Positions 59,957 to 64,000 of a stretch of 64,000 bases of DNA are shown one piece after another. Each line of letters opens with the position of its first letter. The first letter of the stretch is position 1. The notes below the pieces were generated by a model. It had not been told where the DNA came from and made no database searches. It worked only from the letters and a program-made list of their open reading frames with translations. Origin of the DNA: Ophiura sarsii (taxonomy: Eukaryota; Echinodermata; Ophiuroidea; Amphilepidida; Ophiuridae). The DNA lies in assembly GCA_035610835.1 (NCBI GenBank), contig CM069446.1, positions 51,499,625 to 51,563,624 of the forward strand, given 5' to 3'. Made by a program: the position numbers and the translations under genes.

Positions 59957-60620
59957 CAGGGTGAGTCAAAAAGACTGCAATAGTGGAAAGAAGCCATTTT
60001 GTTTTCAAAACCAAAATGAATTTTAAAACTTTTTAAACGTTGCAAGAATGATGTTTTTAATCCTAACTTTGTGTGAAAAAATGAAGTCGATCGCATTTTT
60101 CGTTTGTCTTTGGTGACCCTCTTTGCTGCACAACCAAATTTACCTGTTTGTCCACGAGCACAGTGATTTTCATTGGAAATGGCACACATTGCATTTTCAT
60201 ATTTGAATATCCCGCCAACAAAATAATGGAAAATTTCATTTTTTTATTAAAATTTAGAACATTATATGCTTTCATAGCATGGGTATGATTATAATTGATT
60301 ATGCTAACTCACATGTAAACAAGAAAGGATGCATCAAATTCCAATAACATCACAAATGAACTCAAGTTTCCAAATTTGAATGAGACACATTTTGCGATCT
60401 GATGCATATTTTGGGTATCTCGTGGACAAACGTGTGAAATGGGTGCACTGGTCAAAAGGTTCACCAAAGGAAAACGAAAAATGCGATCGACTTCATCTTT
60501 TCACACAAAGTTAGGATTAAATACATAATTCTTGCAACGTTTAAAAAGTTTTAAAATTAATTTTGGTTTTGAAAACAAAATGGCTTCTTTCCACTATTGC
60601 AGTCTTTTTGACTCACCCTG
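59957..60620. mobile_element. Mariner-like MITE, 664 bp, TA-flanked
   Basis: The ends begin CAGGGTGAGTCAAAAAGACT and mirror each other for about 150 bp (GTGGAAAGAAGCCATTTTGT, AACTTTTTAAACGTTGCAAG). TA flanks both tips (59955-59956, 60621-60622). No transposase frame is present. It is distinct from the 28116 element, although both share CAGGGTGA tips. Confidence 0.8.
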
Positions 60621-61010
60621 TAAATGTTATCTTCGAGTATTGACTAACTTCTTGTGTGTGTGTAAATCACTCAATTTGAGTAAACTTGGATGGAAGTGTA
60701 CTTAAGTTGCCTACTGTTACGCACTCTCTCATTTCTCCATTATTACTGAACCGAATCACATGCGGGTTTCTTCCAATTATAATAAACTAATTTGACTACA
60801 TCATTTCGTTCAAAATATCCCATCCTGACACTTATTTAGGAATTTACGATCACCTGAAGGAACGTTGTAATTTCTTTTGGAAACCCTGCATAGTAGTAAG
60901 AATATCATCTGACTACGGGTTGCTGCCGTTAAATATGATTATGTTTCTGTTTCTTTTCACGTTTATTATACCGTTATTGCTTTGTCTTACGTCATGACGT
61001 GTGCCTGAAG

Positions 61011-61039
61011 TCAACGAAGATTTGGATTCGATTGCCAAG
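61011..61039 (+). CDS. Candidate 29-base microexon linking EGF to GAIN
   Basis: TCAACGAAGATTTGGATTCG... lies between GTGCCTGAAG and an AAG|GTAACT donor. Entered in phase 1 (from EGF exon 5) it gives VNEDLDSIAK and leaves in phase 0. The GAIN-like exon at 63048 needs a phase-0 entry, so this small exon solves the phase change. The polypyrimidine tract is 20-50 bases upstream and not ideal. Acidic linkers at this place are plausible. The call is an inference from phase and position. Confidence 0.4.
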
Positions 61040-61649
61040 GTAACTCATTTTACAGAAAACAGTAGTATGAATTAACAATAGGTATTCTTGACTCAGAATC
61101 TTGATTCATGATTAGGGTAAATGTTTATAACATGCCTAGTTATTCATCTCCGAAAGCATCATAATCTGGATCATAATTAGTATAGAGACCCTGCATAAGA
61201 TGTGGTTTACCGGAAACATGACGGAATATGTTCACCAAACTACGAAGTTGCGAGTTTGCATCACTTTCAAAAATCCGGCGTCAATTTACAGAATAAACGA
61301 AATGGACTGCGGCACTACGCCATGATTCCAGTGAATTACGCATTTTTGATTCTTTTCTGTAAAGCCGACATTCCAACATTTCACAAAATGTTTCAAAAAT
61401 GTCAAAATTTTTGAATTTCATTACCATATTTGGAATCACCATGAGTTAGTTAAAATGTGGTGGAGTTAAGACGCAACCTGAAATCTAAATCGAGGAATTT
61501 ACAACTATTAGTTGTAGAGAAAAATGTGAGGATATCCACAACAACAATCAGGGGCGTAAATCCATATTGAAACGTGTGGGGGGGGGGGGGGGGGGGGGGG
61601 GGGGACGGGGGGGGACATCATTATATCGGTGTGGGGTCCAGGGGCCCGC

Positions 61650-61938
61650 TTAAAGGGGCATTGAGAGATACGTATGGGAGTGCGCCCTCTATAAAATGTC
61701 ATGATTTCTTAGTTTCGATATGATCATATCGAAACTAGGTGCTGAATTCGGAAGTTATGCAATCGTTTTACATGCAGCTTTTCGCGGCAAATCTCAACCC
61801 GGAAGTGCCGTTATTTGCTTATTTGGCATGAAGGCGATGTCGGAATTGTGTGACATTTTTGATTTGGGCTATGTTAATGAATATCTTTACATTGTTTGCT
61901 CATTTAGTATATCGATACATCTCTCAATGCCCCTTTAA
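61650..61938. mobile_element. TTAAAGG-type MITE, member 3
   Basis: Left end TTAAAGGGGCATTGAGAGAT, right end ATCTCTCAATGCCCCTTTAA, TTAA at both tips. An inner palindrome TAGTTTCGATATGATCATAT followed by CGAAACTA lies near 61710-61737. Same family as 52729 and 56211. Confidence 0.75.
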
Positions 61939-62241
61939 GAGCCCCGGTGGGGTCCAGCGGAGTCTCCTTAAAGCTCTAGGTTTTCTAGTGTTTTGAAGGC
62001 TCTGGGAGGGCTCTCCTGGGACATATTTGTTTAAATTAACACATTTTCTTGTCATACATTTTTCTTCAATTTTTATCATATTTTAAGGAAAGTCATTTGT
62101 TATACAAAGGCCTGAAACACCTTGAAAATACAGAACCCCTTTCTGTTATTTCCCAAATTATTATTTTATTTTTAGGGGTTGAGCGAAAATCATCAGATAT
62201 TAATCATGTGGCATCAATTACACGTAAACAGAGGTGGAACA

Positions 62242-62346
62242 TGAGTTTTGCGGCTTGGGGTTCAGGAGCCCATTTGGTGCCCTGGTGGGGGTCCATATCC
62301 TCGTGACCTCGTACCCCCTCCATTTGCGCCGTCTATGATTCTTAGC

Positions 62347-62380
<34 letters not shown>

Positions 62381-62387
62381 CTCCTCT

Positions 62388-62419
<32 letters not shown>

Positions 62420-62430
62420 CTCCTCACATT
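62242..62430 (+). repeat. CTCCTCTTC tract and flanking transposon remnant
   Basis: About nine units of CTCCTCTTC at 62349-62425 after CCATTTGCGCCGTCTATG. A related but degraded stretch lies at 62797-62865 (CCATTTGTGCCGCCTATG then CTTCCTC repeats). Proline- and arginine-run frames here are not genes. Confidence 0.75.
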
Positions 62431-62519
62431 CAAATTCTAACACTTAACATCTAAACTAAGAGCATGATTGTATTATGCTCAAATCCAAATTCTTTTACTT
62501 CAATATTTAGGGTGGGTAA

Positions 62520-62760
62520 AGACCCAATTATAGTTTTGAAACTTGTAGAGAAGATGCGCGCAAAGCGCGCAATACTTTTTAGTTTTTAACTAAAATTGTC
62601 CAGAAAAAACGTTCGTGAAGCCATCTTGTTAAGTTTGAATAATGAAACATTGAAACTAATTCGCGCGAAGCGCACAAAAATTGGCATTTTAAATACTAAA
62701 ACGGACGGTCTACATTATGACGGTTAACGCTATACTGGAATTCTTTTAGCAGGGTGTCGT
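62520..62760 (-). mobile_element. Transposon remnant related to 33573-34165
   Basis: GCGCGCAAAGCGCGCAATAC, GTCCAGAAAAAACGTTCGTG and TTCGCGCGAAGCGCAC match the opposite strand of the remnant in intron 1. Not coding. Confidence 0.5.
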
Positions 62761-63047
62761 CCCCTACATGAAGCTGATAGGGGACGTAACCCTCCCATTT
62801 GTGCCGCCTATGCTCCTTACCCTTCCTCATCTTCCTCGTCCTTCTTCTTCCCCTCTTCCTCCTTTTTCATTTTTACTATTTCGTCAATTTTTACTATGGG
62901 GCATACGTTCTTTGTGGTGGGTTGGTCTGGGTACGTCTGTCACCGTCCCATAAACTTAATGTTTTTCTATGAGGTGGATGTTTTTAATTGGTACCGGCGA
63001 ACTTTAGATAACAAAAATCGAATTACTGCAATTATGGTTTTCTTTAG

Positions 63048-63194
63048 ATACCAGTCACTGAAAATAACGTGGTTGATGTTGTGGCAAGCTTAACACAAGT
63101 TATAAATGAAGCTACTGTGATCGATAGTAAAGGTCTGGAGTCCATTGCTGCGATCCTGGATGTTGTTGCGGATTTAGAACTGCCGGCTGAAAAT
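63048..63194 (+). CDS. GAIN-region start exon (adhesion GPCR-like), right gene
   Basis: Between GGTTTTCTTTAG and GAAAAT|GTAAGC lie 147 bases, 49 codons, phase 0 to 0. The translation contains IPVTENNVVDVVASLTQVIN, then EATVIDSKGLESIAAILDVV and ADLELPAEN. This helical pattern (VT..NV..V...L..I......I....L..IA.IL..V) is what is seen at the start of GAIN subdomain A in adhesion GPCRs, usually just after the N-terminal modules. The autoproteolysis (GPS) motif and seven helices would be further right, outside the window. It could also belong to a different GAIN-bearing receptor such as a polycystin-like protein. The following open frame beyond the donor is intronic. Confidence 0.6.
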
Positions 63195-63615
63195 GTAAGC
63201 ATTAGGCCTAGGCCAAGGACGATAACAATCGAACAAAAAACGAAATGTTATACGACCCCGATTGACCAATTATTGTTCGAATTTGAGATTATTTAGTTTA
63301 ATTTTCAAACCTTATAATTTTATTTGCAATTCGTTCTGAAAATAAAGAAAGAAAGAAAGAGAAAAAATAAGAAAGGAATAAACAACCACAACACGAATGG
63401 TCCGTCCGTATAATGCAATTGTTTAGTTACGTAAGAGACTAATTATAACATATGCAATAAACTCGATTCTTATCTTCGTTAATCAATATTTAATCTTTGC
63501 CATTACAACACTTTTTTGGAAGCAGGCCATTACAACACTGACGCGGAGGCAGCTGGTCAGGATTTAAAAATGTTGATTAATAAGGGGGGATTCACGTGCT
63601 AATTTGCACATTTTC

Positions 63616-64000
63616 GATCTCAATTTTGAGTATCAAACTTACGTGGAAACCTATGACAACTATATATCACCATAACGAGGAAGTCACAGAGAATTCAATT
63701 TTTTTTAAACATGGTTGCTATGGTAACCAAGCAAGGCTCCTGATTGGTCGAAACTAAGAACAAGCCTAACTCAAAAATGAAACATCCATTTACATCCATA
63801 CTTGACACATATAATCAACTAGTAATTCCGCATGGCACCATGTTTTCGGAATTTTTAATTTTTACTTCCGGTTGCCATGGCAACCAAATATCCAGCCAAT
63901 CAGCACGTTTCGAAACGTAATTCTCTGTGACTTCCTTGTTATGGTGATATATGGTTGTCATATGTTTTCCCGTAAGTTTGATGCTCAAAATTGAGATCAA
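63616..64000. mobile_element. Foldback element, runs to window edge
   Basis: GATCTCAATTTTGAG, ATCAAACTTACG and CCATAACGAGGAAGTCACAG at the left are mirrored at 63920-64000. Inner parts GGTTGCTATGGTAACCA and GGTTGCCATGGCAACCA also pair. The minus-strand frame at 63815-64000 is a shadow. The right tip lies at or beyond 64000. Confidence 0.75.

Overview
The window looks like nuclear DNA from an animal, most likely a marine invertebrate deuterostome such as an echinoderm or hemichordate. This is inferred from AT-rich sequence, long introns with GT/AG splice signals, calcium-binding EGF exons, an IgGFc-binding (FCGBP N-terminal type) exon family, a tRNA-derived SINE, decayed non-LTR retrotransposons and many short inverted-repeat elements. 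No bacterial operon, rRNA or CRISPR is present. The species cannot be fixed from the sequence. One 100-base assembly gap lies at 25497-25596.

Genes. Two related genes lie head to head. The left gene (minus strand) has a signal-peptide exon at 7219-7321 and an IgGFc-binding exon at 760-1 that is open and runs off the window. The right gene (plus strand) has the matching signal-peptide exon at 31306-31408 and two tandem copies of the IgGFc-binding exon (43454-44711, heavily broken; 48942-50139, broken by one 20-base deletion). It continues with five intact calcium-binding EGF exons (54698, 55040, 55731, 56850, 58028), three decayed EGF exons, a possible 29-base microexon at 61011, and an exon at 63048-63194 that resembles the start of the GAIN region of adhesion GPCRs. 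All exons from the signal peptide through the EGFs join in phase 1, so whole exons can be gained, lost or skipped without changing frame. The inferred product is a secreted or membrane-anchored receptor: signal peptide, IgGFc-binding domain, EGF repeats, then GAIN. The GPS site and seven-helix part would lie beyond 64000.

Between the genes (about 8-30 kb) the DNA is repeat-driven. It holds a nearly perfect 3674-bp tandem duplication (8419-15766) carrying a LINE fragment and 17-bp minisatellites, a 1026-bp foldback element, a second LINE fragment invaded by 18 copies of a 55-bp repeat, a gap, and inverted-repeat elements, one of which contains a tRNA-Asn-like gene. Both genes share related upstream repeats rich in a CGAGTTTC/GAAACTCG motif.

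The introns of the right gene carry further inverted-repeat elements, a LINE fragment, a 1.8-kb insertion rich in AGGTCA-type half-sites (absent from the paralogous intron copy), and long homopolymer and ATG tracts. The long cysteine-rich open frames on the minus strand at 11.2-16.8 kb are products of the 17-bp repeat and are not treated as genes.
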